In this document: positions 9,300 through 18,231 of the stretch, one piece after another | Position numbering within the stretch: position 1 is the stretch's first letter | How the letters are laid out: the number at the start of each line of letters is the position of its first letter | DNA from: JBALVT01 sp045110675 | GTDB taxonomy: Bacteria > Pseudomonadota > Gammaproteobacteria > Pseudomonadales > Halieaceae | DNA: 64,000 bases | Reading direction: 5' to 3' | Assembly (NCBI GenBank): GCA_045110675.1 | Contig: JBGCGJ010000005.1 | Coordinates: forward strand, 18,066-82,065 | Program-made: the position numbers and the translations under genes | The notes under the pieces: model-generated | Databases searched by the model: none | Seen by the model: the letters and a program-made list of their open reading frames with translations, nothing else | Told to the model about the DNA's origin: nothing

Positions 9300-10145
9300 T
9301 TAGAGAATACTTTTTTCGCCCGATTCAACACTTTGTTGTATCAGGGTATTGATCGTCATTGGCCCGACTCCACCTGGTACTGGGGTTATCGCGCTGGCTT
9401 TTTCTCCAAGTGCAGAGAGTTCTATATCACCAACCCCACCGGGATGGTAACCGGCGTCTACTACCACAGCGCCTTCCTTAACCCACTCCGCCTTAATAAA
9501 CTCCGGCTTGCCGACCGCGCCTACCAGGATGTCGGCCTGGGCAACCAGTTCGGGGAGGTTTTGAGTGCGCGAGTGGCAAATGGTTACTGTGGCATTTTTC
9601 TCAAGCAGCATCATCGCCATAGGCTTGCCCAGGATGGGACTGCGACCCACCACCACTGCGTGTTTGCCTTCAATTTCAATATCGTAATGTGCGAGCAAGC
9701 GCATGATTCCTTGAGGCGTTGCACAACCATAGGCCGCTTCCCCCATAGCCATACGCCCAAAGCCAAGGCAAGTCACACCGTCGACATCTTTGCCAAGGGC
9801 AATAGCGTCAAAGCAGGCTCTTTCATCTATTTGAGAAGGCACTGGGTGCTGCAGCAAAATACCGTGGACTTCTGGATTGGCATTGAGCTCTTCAATCTTG
9901 GCTAGCAGTTGTTCAGTAGTGGTCGAGGAGGGCATTTCGACTTTCAGTGAATCCATGCCGACCCGTCGGCAGGCGTTGCCCTTCATTTTCACGTAGGTTG
10001 CCGATGCGGGGTCATCTCCGACGAGCAGTGTTGCTAATATGGGTGTCTTGCCGGCGGACTTCTCCTTGAGAGTTTCTACCCGAGCCAGCAGTTCGGCCTC
10101 GGTGAGTGCAGCCACGGCTTTGCCGTCCAGTATTGTTGCCGTCAT
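9300..10145 (-). CDS. folD: Methylenetetrahydrofolate dehydrogenase / cyclohydrolase
   Basis: Bifunctional one-carbon enzyme converting 5,10-methylene-THF to 10-formyl-THF with NADP. The chosen start at 10145 gives 281 aa beginning MTATILDGKAVAA, normal for FolD; an in-frame upstream extension to 10301 has no homologous character and is not used. Key features: YVKMKGNACRR (catalytic Lys in YxxxK), LLQHPVPSQID, VVGRSPILGKPMAMML (Rossmann segment) and the C-terminal PVPGGVGPMTINTLI. Single gene, convergent with cysS. Confidence 0.95.
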   Translation of the reverse strand: MTATILDGKAVAALTEAELLARVETLKEKSAGKTPILATLLVGDDPASATYVKMKGNACRRVGMDSLKVEMPSSTTTEQLLAKIEELNANPEVHGILLQHPVPSQIDERACFDAIALGKDVDGVTCLGFGRMAMGEAAYGCATPQGIMRLLAHYDIEIEGKHAVVVGRSPILGKPMAMMLLEKNATVTICHSRTQNLPELVAQADILVGAVGKPEFIKAEWVKEGAVVVDAGYHPGGVGDIELSALGEKASAITPVPGGVGPMTINTLIQQSVESGEKSIL

Positions 10146-10356
10146 CTTGAAATTAACTCCGCATAGGTTTAGATTCTCGTGCCCTGTCGGGACGCGGCGC
10201 ATTGTGGCATATGAGGTCAACTCAGTGGAAGAGCGTGCCCCCATAAACTGTTGTAAAATCACTACATTACCGTTGACGCCCACAGTGGGTATGAGTATCA
10301 TGCGCGCTCCTGAAATGGGGCTGTTGAAGCACTTCTAGTACTTCACAAAAGACAAT

Positions 10357-10433
10357 CGGGGTATAGCGCAGTCTGGTAGCGCGCCTGCTTTGGGAGCAGG
10401 ATGTCGGGAGTTCGAATCTCTCTACCCCGACCA
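10357..10433 (+). tRNA. tRNA-Pro(TGG)
   Basis: Full 77-nt cloverleaf with encoded CCA. Acceptor arm CGGGGTA pairs with TACCCCG; anticodon loop CTTTGGGAG reads TGG; T loop GTTCGAATC. It resembles proteobacterial tRNA-Pro(UGG). It lies 73 bp from tRNA-His and is probably cotranscribed with it. Confidence 0.95.
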
Positions 10434-10506
10434 ACTTTTCAGTCACATTCCGGTCATCCGGATCACTGGATCGTAGGTTGCCCTTCACTTTCAGCACCGT
10501 TCAATG

Positions 10507-10582
10507 GTGGCCGTAGCTCATCTGGTAGAGCACAGGATTGTGACTCCTGAGGTGGCGGGTTCAAGACCCGTCGGCCACCCCA
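10507..10582 (+). tRNA. tRNA-His(GTG)
   Basis: A 76-nt cloverleaf with encoded CCA. Acceptor GTGGCCG pairs with CGGCCAC, with C at position 73 and a G at 10506 available as the G-1 typical of tRNA-His. The anticodon loop GATTGTGAC reads GTG. A T7 run follows directly after CCA and may end the transcript. Confidence 0.95.
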
Positions 10583-10587
10583 TTTTT

Positions 10588-12150
10588 TTATCTCAGCTCC
10601 TCTCTCAGCCCTTTGTGCAAGCTTACAATCATCAGCAGCAGTACCAGCAGAAACGGTAAGCCGCTCACCAGTGACGCGCCCTGTAATGCTGTCAATCCAC
10701 CTCCTAGCATCAGAGCAATGGCTACCAGGCCTTCAAAGGTACACCAGAAAACCCGTTGACCCACAGGAGTGTTCAGCTTTCCCCCTGCGGCGATACTGTC
10801 GATGACCAGTGAGCCTGAATCCATTGAGGTGACGAAAAAGATCACGATCAGAAATAGTGCCAGCAGAGAGCTGATGTCGTTGAGGGGTAAGGTTTCCAAA
10901 AAGTAAAACAGGGGCAACTCGGTGTTGCCCTGCTGAACAACAGTGACGACAGCGGACTCTCCGAATTGCATAAATTGGCTGACCGCGGAGCCGCCGAATG
11001 CCGTAAGCCACATCACACAAACCGCAGTGGGTACCAGCAAGGTGCACAACAAGAATTCCCTGACCGTTCTGCCGCGAGAAACCCTGGCGATAAAAACGCC
11101 GACAAAGGGAGACCAGGCAATCCACCAGGCCCAGTAAAATATGGTCCAATCGTGATAGAAGTAAGTATCTGTTCGAGCGGCGGGATTGCTCAACTTTGGC
11201 AAGTAAACCAGGTAGTCCAGGAGTCCTTCAATCGCTCCGCCCAATAGCGCCAGAGTGGGGCCCGCTGCGATCACAAAAAGCAGTAAGCCCAATGCCATCG
11301 CCACATTGATTTCGCTGAGTAATTTCACTCCCTTGTCCATTCCCCGAATCACCGAGAACAGTGCTACCGCTGTGATGACGATGACTACAACGACTTTGGT
11401 GCCATCCGTATTTTCGATACCGAATAGATATTGTAATCCAGCGGCAATTTGCTGTGCCCCCAAACCTAGAGAAGTCGCCAAGCCAAATAGCGTCGCGAAA
11501 ACCGCCAGTATGTCGATCACATGCCCCGGCCAACCCCAGATTCGTTCGCCCAGAAGAGGATAGAACGCGGAGCGAACGGTTAGCGGTAGCCCTTTATTAA
11601 AATGAAAAATGGCGAGCGATAAACCAACAATGCAGTAAATACCCCAGGCGTGTAAGCCCCAGTGATAGATAGAGCCGGAGAGGCCAGCTGCGGCGGCCGA
11701 TGGGTCATTGGACGAAATATTAAGAGGAGGGCGCAAGGTGTGATTGACCGGTTCCAGCACACCGTAAAACATTAAGCCAATACCTACGCCGGCGGCGAAC
11801 ATCATCGCGAACCAGCTCATATAGGAATAGTCGGGCTGGGCCTCAATGCCACCAATTCTAATTCTGCCCAAGGGTGAGAGGATCAGGTAAAAACTAAACA
11901 GCAGGAAGAAGTTGGCACCCAGGATAAACAGCCAGTCGAGATTAACAGTAATCCAGCTGCGAGCGCCGTTAAACAGGCGGTCGGCTTCCCCCGGATAGGA
12001 AAGACCGAAAATCACAAAGACAATCACGGTGACGGCCGAAATAGGAAACACTCGGCGGTGTACGTCCATCCCCAGGAGAAAGACGTTGTGCTCGCCTACC
12101 GCATGTTTGGCAGCGGAGGCGGTGTGGGATCCAATTAATGACAAAGACAA
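10588..12150 (-). CDS. BCCT-family transporter (betaine/carnitine/choline type)
   Basis: Inner-membrane transporter of 520 aa with about 12 hydrophobic segments, normal for BCCT. Family signature regions: MFYGVLEPVNH, IRGMDKGVKLLSEIN and the Trp-rich YWAWWIAWSPFVGVFIARVSRG. BCCT carriers import quaternary ammonium solutes, or related compounds such as DMSP, with Na+ or H+. It follows the alkylsulfatase gene by 29 bp on the same strand, so it may import a product or partner of that pathway; this is inference. The start is uncertain: TTG at 12150, TTG at 12144 (better spaced from AGGA), or ATG at 12069. Confidence 0.92.
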   Translation of the reverse strand: MSLSLIGSHTASAAKHAVGEHNVFLLGMDVHRRVFPISAVTVIVFVIFGLSYPGEADRLFNGARSWITVNLDWLFILGANFFLLFSFYLILSPLGRIRIGGIEAQPDYSYMSWFAMMFAAGVGIGLMFYGVLEPVNHTLRPPLNISSNDPSAAAAGLSGSIYHWGLHAWGIYCIVGLSLAIFHFNKGLPLTVRSAFYPLLGERIWGWPGHVIDILAVFATLFGLATSLGLGAQQIAAGLQYLFGIENTDGTKVVVVIVITAVALFSVIRGMDKGVKLLSEINVAMALGLLLFVIAAGPTLALLGGAIEGLLDYLVYLPKLSNPAARTDTYFYHDWTIFYWAWWIAWSPFVGVFIARVSRGRTVREFLLCTLLVPTAVCVMWLTAFGGSAVSQFMQFGESAVVTVVQQGNTELPLFYFLETLPLNDISSLLALFLIVIFFVTSMDSGSLVIDSIAAGGKLNTPVGQRVFWCTFEGLVAIALMLGGGLTALQGASLVSGLPFLLVLLLMIVSLHKGLREELR

Positions 12151-12179
12151 ATCCTGACTAGAGTTATTTTTTTAGGAAA

Positions 12180-14162
12180 TTATGGAGTCACAATATTAAA
12201 CGACCCGCTCGCCGGATCGATCAGCGAGAAAAATTTGAGCAAGTCAATGCGACTGCCTTCAATGTCCAGATCGTCGCCCATGATGGTGTCTTTTAAACCG
12301 GCTTGTCCAGTCAGCATCTTTAAGAACAGTTCATGGGTGAGGGAAATCGTGGCATTGACATTTTCCTGGGCCAACCCCGGTCGATGGTGAAGCACAGCGT
12401 TTTCGATGTTCATGGAATAGCGCTCGTTTATGTCAGTAAAAACAAGGTTGATTGTCATCTGTGTGCCGTCGGCGTCGGGGCCGTTCAGCATAACGGCCAT
12501 GGCGTCGAAGAATCGCGGCAGAGGTGTCTCCTTGAGTAATCCCAGGGCTTTCGCCGTACTGACACCGGAGTCCCCGTTAACGCCGTGGCGGAGTTCGTAG
12601 GCTCCCGTCAGATACACATCTCGCCAGGGACCAGACTCGGCCTGGTAACCCAGTTGGTCGTAGTTGCGAGCGAGCAGCGCCTTGGCGTCTTGATTGTCCG
12701 GCTCGGCGAACACCAGGTGATTCAGCAATTCGGCTACCCATCGATACTCTCCGGCATCAAAGGATTGCTGCGCCTGTTCCAAGACGCGTTCACTGCCGCC
12801 CATCAGCTTGATGTAGCGCTTGGCGGCATCCGCCGGAGGCAGTGGATCGAGGTTGGCGGGGTTGCCGTCATACCAACCGAAGTAGCCTTGATACACGGCC
12901 CGGGCGTTGTGTCTGAGGGTTCCGTAGTAGCCACGACTGGAAAAACTTTTACTCAGGGATTCTGGCATCTGTATTTGCTGCGCTATTTCGCTAGGAGTGT
13001 AGCCGTGGGCAGCGAGTCGCATGGTCTGATCATGAATGTATTTATAGGTGTCGCGCTGTTCCTTCAGGAAGGTAGTGATCCTCGATTTGTCCCACATCGG
13101 CCAATGGTGACTGCCGAAATACACTTCAGCTTCCGGAAACAGATTCAGTGCCTCATCGATGTAATTGCTCCACTTCAATGCATCGCGAACTTTAGCGCCT
13201 CGAAGTGTGTAGATGTTGTGCATATTACGCGAGATGACTTCGGCTCCGCACAAGGCTTTGTGTTCAGGCAGATAGAACATCAGCTCGGCAGGCGCTTCCG
13301 ATTCGGGGGTGTACTGAAAGGTGAAGGGCACCCCATCGATTATTTTCTGCTGAGGCGTACGGTCGATGATTTCGGTGGGTTCCAGGACGGATACGGAACC
13401 AAAGGCGGGGGATTTCCCCAAGCCCGATCCCACATGACCGCGCTCGGATCTGGCCAATTGCTTGCCGTACATGTAAACGGAACGTCGGCCCATGGTGGCG
13501 CTTGCCAACACGTTTTCGCTGGTCGCCTCTTCCATAAACCCTTTAGGGGCGATGATTCTTACATCGGCAGGCTTGGTACCCGATGCATTTAAAAGGCCCA
13601 GTACGCCTCCGTAGTGATCGATGTGGCTGTGGGTGAAGATAACGCTGACGATAGGTTTATTATCAAGATGTTCGCTGGCGAATTTCCACGCGGCTGCAGC
13701 CGTCTCCGTGGCGGTTCCCGGGTCAACCACGATCCAACCGGTTTTACCCTCAATCAGTGTGATGTTTGCCAGGTCAAAACCACGCAGTTGATAGATGCCC
13801 TCGGTTACCTGGTAAAGCCCGTGCAGGTTATTCAACTTCGCCTGGCGCCATAGACTGGGATTGACGCTGGCGGGCGCTTCTCCTGAAATAAAATCATAAT
13901 CGGACATATTCCAGATGGTTTGACCCATCTCATCATCGACACGAAGCTCCGGTAGTCTTGCGATGAGTCCACGCTCAGCATCCTCGAAATCCTGGTTATC
14001 CTCAAACGGAAGCTCCTTGAGTACCTGGCGATTCGCATCGATGGTGGCTTGGGTGGGAGCGCTATGACCGAGCTCGTCGGCGTCCGGGTCGTAGATGACT
14101 TGCTCGCAGGCGACAAGGAGCACAGCCACTGGAAGAAACATCAGGCTCAAAACAGATTTCAT
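12180..14162 (-). CDS. Alkyl sulfatase, SdsA1/metallo-beta-lactamase type, predicted lipoprotein
   Basis: Hydrolyses primary alkyl sulfates such as dodecyl sulfate to alcohol and sulfate. The 660-aa product matches the SdsA family. N terminus has a signal peptide with lipobox LVAC (Cys19), so it is probably anchored in the envelope. The zinc motif THSHIDHYGG (His178, His180, Asp182, His183) starts the metallo-beta-lactamase domain. A dimerisation domain and a C-terminal SCP2-like domain (about residues 530-660) follow. ATG start with AAAGGA. It heads an apparent operon with the BCCT gene and may provide sulfate or alcohols from surfactant-like molecules. Confidence 0.93.
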   Translation of the reverse strand: MKSVLSLMFLPVAVLLVACEQVIYDPDADELGHSAPTQATIDANRQVLKELPFEDNQDFEDAERGLIARLPELRVDDEMGQTIWNMSDYDFISGEAPASVNPSLWRQAKLNNLHGLYQVTEGIYQLRGFDLANITLIEGKTGWIVVDPGTATETAAAAWKFASEHLDNKPIVSVIFTHSHIDHYGGVLGLLNASGTKPADVRIIAPKGFMEEATSENVLASATMGRRSVYMYGKQLARSERGHVGSGLGKSPAFGSVSVLEPTEIIDRTPQQKIIDGVPFTFQYTPESEAPAELMFYLPEHKALCGAEVISRNMHNIYTLRGAKVRDALKWSNYIDEALNLFPEAEVYFGSHHWPMWDKSRITTFLKEQRDTYKYIHDQTMRLAAHGYTPSEIAQQIQMPESLSKSFSSRGYYGTLRHNARAVYQGYFGWYDGNPANLDPLPPADAAKRYIKLMGGSERVLEQAQQSFDAGEYRWVAELLNHLVFAEPDNQDAKALLARNYDQLGYQAESGPWRDVYLTGAYELRHGVNGDSGVSTAKALGLLKETPLPRFFDAMAVMLNGPDADGTQMTINLVFTDINERYSMNIENAVLHHRPGLAQENVNATISLTHELFLKMLTGQAGLKDTIMGDDLDIEGSRIDLLKFFSLIDPASGSFNIVTP

Positions 14163-14369
14163 TGGCGGTCCTTTAAAGGGGTTTTCTTACAGGCAGCAGA
14201 GGTACAAGGAAGAACTCAGGCGTTCTGATTAGCCTCTGCAATTCAAGAAATATCCGGCATAGTGTATGACGATATTCCTAGAAAGTCTCTCGGGTGGGGG
14301 TTTGTCTGAGTATCTTGAGGTGGGTGATCTGCCCGCAGTTTAGAATTACAGCGGGCAAACCCGGGAACG

Positions 14370-15512
14370 TTAGTGGGTGGCTAGCAGCGGTTGATTGATG
14401 TTCACGGGCCGATTGCGTGATAGGTTCAGCTGCTCCGGCTTGCTGTCTTGTATGTGAACAGATTGAACCTGATTGCACCCTGCTTTTTTGCCGCTAAGAA
14501 GCTTTTGGGTTGCAAGTTCGATAAGCTCTTCGGGGTTGATGCTACGGTCAGTTCGAATGCTCGAAACACCCAGGGTCACGGTGACCTTTTGCACGCTGGA
14601 GTCCTCCATGATGATGTCGGCATCTTCCACTGCTGATCGTATTGTTTCAGCCTGGGTTGCCGCCTCCCGGGGATTGACATCCGGCAGGATGAGCGCGAAC
14701 TCTTCACCTCCAAAGCGTCCGAGATAGTGATCGGATTGGTCTACATTATCAGCCAAAATTGAGGCTATCTGTACCAGCGCACGATCACCGGAGTGATTGC
14801 CAAAGTTTTTGTTGAAGTTTCTGAATTCATCTACGTCCGCCAGTATGACGCTCAACCAGGCGCTGTTTTCGCTCGCCTTGTTTGTGGCATTGGAGAGAGC
14901 TCTGTCGATCGCTTTTCGGTTGCCCAATCCAGTCAAGAAATCATGGGTAACGTTTTGCCCAATCAAATCGGGCATGACCGTTGGAATAGAGGCGTATCGC
15001 CAGATCGCCCAGCCAACCAGAGCCGTGTTCAACCCCAGATCCAGGATTCTTAGTAACATCAGATTCTCAGGTGTTGCCGGCCCCAAACCGATATCCAGTG
15101 TCGTAGTCGTGCCACCCATGGCCATCGGCAGACTGAGCAGTATAAGTGCAATGGCGATGAGACCGGCGCTGCGATTGATCATCATGGTTGCCAGCAATGG
15201 CACCACTGCCAGCAGCATCAGCGTTGGAGAAATAGAACCTGTAGATGACTCACCCGTGAGCAGCAAAATGATCGACCAGAACCCCAGCAGGGTAGAGGCA
15301 GACCACACTGTCGAATTACCCAATCGCACGGCGACAAAGCTCCAGCTGCACACAGCGACGCTCAGCACCAGCAGAATCGCCACATTGGATTGATACATTC
15401 CAGTCACCAACCTGAGTATCAACCCGAGGATTGAAAACACACCCAAAATCAGAGAAACACACATTACGAGGTCTCTTTTGCGGGTATCAGCGGCAATATT
15501 TTGTTCCAGCAT
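14370..15512 (-). CDS. Membrane diguanylate cyclase (GGDEF domain)
   Basis: Makes cyclic di-GMP from two GTP. The N-terminal half has about six hydrophobic segments and no recognisable ligand-binding signature. A C-terminal GGDEF domain follows, with DFLTGLGNRKAIDRAL at its start and an intact GGEEF signature (RFGGEEFALILPD). This predicts an active cyclase under control of a membrane sensor. Start uncertain: ATG at 15512 gives 380 aa; a GTG at 15593 would add 27 residues, and neither has a strong ribosome site. Monocistronic, divergent from the sulfatase at 15675. Confidence 0.9.
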   Translation of the reverse strand: MLEQNIAADTRKRDLVMCVSLILGVFSILGLILRLVTGMYQSNVAILLVLSVAVCSWSFVAVRLGNSTVWSASTLLGFWSIILLLTGESSTGSISPTLMLLAVVPLLATMMINRSAGLIAIALILLSLPMAMGGTTTTLDIGLGPATPENLMLLRILDLGLNTALVGWAIWRYASIPTVMPDLIGQNVTHDFLTGLGNRKAIDRALSNATNKASENSAWLSVILADVDEFRNFNKNFGNHSGDRALVQIASILADNVDQSDHYLGRFGGEEFALILPDVNPREAATQAETIRSAVEDADIIMEDSSVQKVTVTLGVSSIRTDRSINPEELIELATQKLLSGKKAGCNQVQSVHIQDSKPEQLNLSRNRPVNINQPLLATH

Positions 15513-15674
15513 AGGCAAATCTCTAATAGTTGGCGCAAGTATGGTCTTTTCGTTTATCGGCTGTGTGTTCCCATACTTTAGAGATTTTTTCACTTTTTCT
15601 TTATTTGTCTAATATCCGTCCAATAATCCTCAGTACTCCGATTCTCTTCGCAGATCGGTTAGACTAGCGCGCTC

Positions 15675-17111
15675 TTGAGTTTAAGCATTTTCACAAGGCG
15701 TAGTTCGATTAAAAATCTTCTCATTTTTGTCCTGACCATCACAGTCAGCGTCATACTGTTGCTGAGGGTATACGGGCCTCCACAGTGGATGCCGGGCTGG
15801 ATGTTCGGGAGCCCGGGGTCAACAATCGCCGCTGATGCACCCAATTTTGTGATCATTATTGCCGACGATCTCGGCTGGAATGATATTGGAGTCTACGGCA
15901 ATACCTCGGTTCAAACCCCCAATATCGACAAGCTGGCTGCCAACGGTCTTCGTTTTGACAACGCTTTCCTGACAACCAGTTCCTGCAGCGCCAGTAGGGC
16001 CAGCATTCTCACTGGCAAATATCCTCACACGAACGGGCTGGTGCATTTACATCAATCTCTGTCCGCAGATCAAATCACCCTGGGACAATTGCTGAGAGAG
16101 CGTGGATATCACACTGAGTCGGTTGGGAAATGGCATATTGGCGACCCCGTTAAATCCCAGTTTTCGAATGTGATTGACGACAGGATCAGCCCGGCGACAG
16201 CTCATTGGCTGGATAGATTGGCGAGGAGCCCAAAAGGCGTGCCGTTCTTTTTTTGGCTGGCATCGCGTGATCCGCATCGCCCGCACACCCCGACAGAAGA
16301 TTCGCTACCACTGGTTTATGATCCCGCAAAGATTGAAATACCAGAGGGTTTTGTCGACGGGCCTAGGACGAGAAGAGCGTTTGCCGATTACTACCGCGCG
16401 GTGAGTCGATTTGATCGGGACATAGGCCGCGTGGTGGCTGAACTCGAGCGTCAGGGCGTGCTGGATAACACCGCCGTGATCGTGATGTCGGACAATGGGC
16501 GGCCATTCCCCTGGGGTAAATTGACCCTCTATGATGATGGTATTAAAACCCCCTTCATTGTTCACTGGCCGAAGAAGGTCGCCAGAGGGGCTACGCGGGG
16601 GCAATTGATCAGCATGGTGGATCTTGCTCCCACGATTCTCGAGTGGGCCGGACTCCCGCTGCCGGATAGCATGGATGGTATTTCGTTTGCCGAAATGCTG
16701 GGTAGCGAAACGGCCACTACCAGAGAGTATGTTTTCGCCGAGCGCAACTGGCATGGCAGCAATGCCCATGAACGTGCCATCAGATCGCTTGGTTATCTCT
16801 ACAAAGAGAATCAATTTCCACTGGAGGGGTCATGTCTTGTTGGACCCTATCGCTCTAAGCCGTCGTTTAAAGAGTATGCCGCGGTTCCCCGGAATTTGAC
16901 GGCGAGTGATTTTGATAGAGAGTGTTTTTCCAACAATCGTTCACGTGTTGAGTTAAAAGCTTCCACTCAGGTGGGCAACACTCGCACACCTAACCTGGCA
17001 AACAGTGATGAGTACCGCCAGCAATTGGAAACAATGCGTAATCGGCTTAATGAGTGGCGCGAAAATACGCATGATTTTGACTACCAGTCTTACACCAGGC
17101 CTGATCGCTAG
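15675..17111 (+). CDS. Sulfatase of the sulfamidase (N-sulfoglucosamine sulfohydrolase)-like group
   Basis: Alkaline-phosphatase-superfamily sulfatase, 478 aa, with an N-terminal membrane or signal segment (about residues 13-31). Metal site IIADDLGWNDIGVYG (Asp-Asp), then the formylglycine motif CSASR at Cys104-Arg108 in TSSCSASRASILTGKYPHTNGL. The surrounding residues resemble human sulfamidase, but Ala replaces the usual Pro (CxPSR). Ala at this position is tolerated in some sulfatases. A second metal region is seen at VIVMSDNGRPFPWGK. Start is TTG at 15675; a stop lies just upstream, so no longer start is possible, but no ribosome site is clear. Substrate unknown; a sulfated sugar is likely. 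Confidence 0.85.
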   Translation: MSLSIFTRRSSIKNLLIFVLTITVSVILLLRVYGPPQWMPGWMFGSPGSTIAADAPNFVIIIADDLGWNDIGVYGNTSVQTPNIDKLAANGLRFDNAFLTTSSCSASRASILTGKYPHTNGLVHLHQSLSADQITLGQLLRERGYHTESVGKWHIGDPVKSQFSNVIDDRISPATAHWLDRLARSPKGVPFFFWLASRDPHRPHTPTEDSLPLVYDPAKIEIPEGFVDGPRTRRAFADYYRAVSRFDRDIGRVVAELERQGVLDNTAVIVMSDNGRPFPWGKLTLYDDGIKTPFIVHWPKKVARGATRGQLISMVDLAPTILEWAGLPLPDSMDGISFAEMLGSETATTREYVFAERNWHGSNAHERAIRSLGYLYKENQFPLEGSCLVGPYRSKPSFKEYAAVPRNLTASDFDRECFSNNRSRVELKASTQVGNTRTPNLANSDEYRQQLETMRNRLNEWRENTHDFDYQSYTRPDR

Positions 17112-17192
17112 TCCCTGTAATGGGCCATAAGCTTTACTGGTTTGCAGGTTCAAAGGGTTTATAATGAGCGCTTACTACAAAGGAGTTTTTCT

Positions 17193-17825
17193 ATGCGTTT
17201 TTTCATTCTAGTGTCTTGTATCACACTGCTTAGCGCCTGCCAGTCGGCATACTATGGCGCCGCAGAAAAAATCGGCTATCACAAACGCGATATTCTGGTT
17301 GATCGTGTAGAGGATTCCAGGGAGGCACAACAGGAGGCCGAAGAGCAGTTTCAATCCGCCCTCGAACAGTTATCCCTGTTGGTTAACTTCGATGGCGGCG
17401 ACCTCGAAGACATCTATGAAGATATGAACGAAGAGTATGAAGAAGCCGAGGAGGCCGCCGATGAGGTGAGATCTCGAATCAAAGCGATTGAAAATGTCGC
17501 CAAGGCGCTGTTTTCAGAATGGGAAGATGAAATAGAACAATACAGCAGCAATCGTTTAAAGGCTGATAGCAGGCAAAAACTTGCCGAGACCCAAAAGCGC
17601 TACCAGGGCATGATCGTAGTGCTGCACAAGTCAGAGCGCAAGATGGATCCTGTATTGTCTGCGCTCAAAGACAATGTCCTCTATCTGAAGCACAACCTTA
17701 ATGCTCGCGCTGTGGCTTCTCTCAAGGTTGAATTCAAATCCATAGAGAGCGACATCGATATTCTTATTCAGGAGATGCGCAAAGCAATTGCCAGCTCCGA
17801 TGAATTCATCGCCAGCATGAAATAG
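17193..17825 (+). CDS. DUF2959 predicted lipoprotein
   Basis: A 210-aa protein starting MRFFILVSCITLLSACQSAY with lipobox LSAC (Cys16). The mature part is almost wholly helical and highly charged (EEAEEAADEVRSRIKAIE), predicted coiled coil, characteristic of DUF2959. The start at 17193 is set by AAAGGAG eight bases upstream; longer in-frame starts disrupt the signal peptide. Function unknown; an envelope-associated structural role is a guess from its composition. Confidence 0.87.
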   Translation: MRFFILVSCITLLSACQSAYYGAAEKIGYHKRDILVDRVEDSREAQQEAEEQFQSALEQLSLLVNFDGGDLEDIYEDMNEEYEEAEEAADEVRSRIKAIENVAKALFSEWEDEIEQYSSNRLKADSRQKLAETQKRYQGMIVVLHKSERKMDPVLSALKDNVLYLKHNLNARAVASLKVEFKSIESDIDILIQEMRKAIASSDEFIASMK

Positions 17826-18003
17826 CGGTGCGTTAATAGTGCTTGAAGCAAGGCTCGGTACCGGGCGGCCTTGAACCAGTTCGCATTTTTTTTCTCAGCC
17901 CGGATGGAGATGTGCGGCGCATCACAGTTCCGGCGCGCTTGGGGTGTAAAATTATTTCGTGATTGCTATTAATAGGGTGAACCGCAAGTTTTTGGGCCTC
18001 ACC

Positions 18004-18210
18004 ATGGCAAATACGACATTGCAGACAATAGAAGATACTTCCGCGCAGGACGCCTTTCGGGAGCGAATGGAAGCTCAGTGCTTTCAGGTGGAACGCTATC
18101 GAATGGCGCTACTGATTAACGAAGGCAGACGATTGACACCCGATGAGGCAGCCATGGAATGGATCAGTCGCTTCGCCGAAGCTTTTGCCAATTTTCACGA
18201 CGCTGCCTAG
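18004..18210 (+). CDS. Small hypothetical protein
   Basis: A 68-aa acidic helical protein (MANTTLQTIEDTSAQDAFR...). It has one Cys and an Arg/Glu-rich middle (FQVERYRMALLINEGRR); the C-terminal half is amphipathic (AAMEWISRFAEAFANF). No domain recognised. ATG at 18004 gives a compositionally uniform protein; a longer start at 17959 is possible but its N-terminal extension (MIAINRVNRKFLG) differs in character. Weak ribosome site. Convergent with the GAF-GGDEF gene. Probably real, from codon texture only. Confidence 0.55.
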   Translation: MANTTLQTIEDTSAQDAFRERMEAQCFQVERYRMALLINEGRRLTPDEAAMEWISRFAEAFANFHDAA

Positions 18211-18231
18211 GCCCGCTACCTCAGCGCAACG

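Noticed and set aside
9297..9905. 202-codon plus-strand frame
   Set aside because: Shadow of folD.
10267..10497. Minus-strand frame with a GVERFELPTSCSQS-type sequence
   Set aside because: It is the antisense of tRNA-Pro, a well-known false protein.
12585..13592. 335-codon plus-strand frame
   Set aside because: Shadow of the alkylsulfatase gene on the other strand, which has clear motifs.
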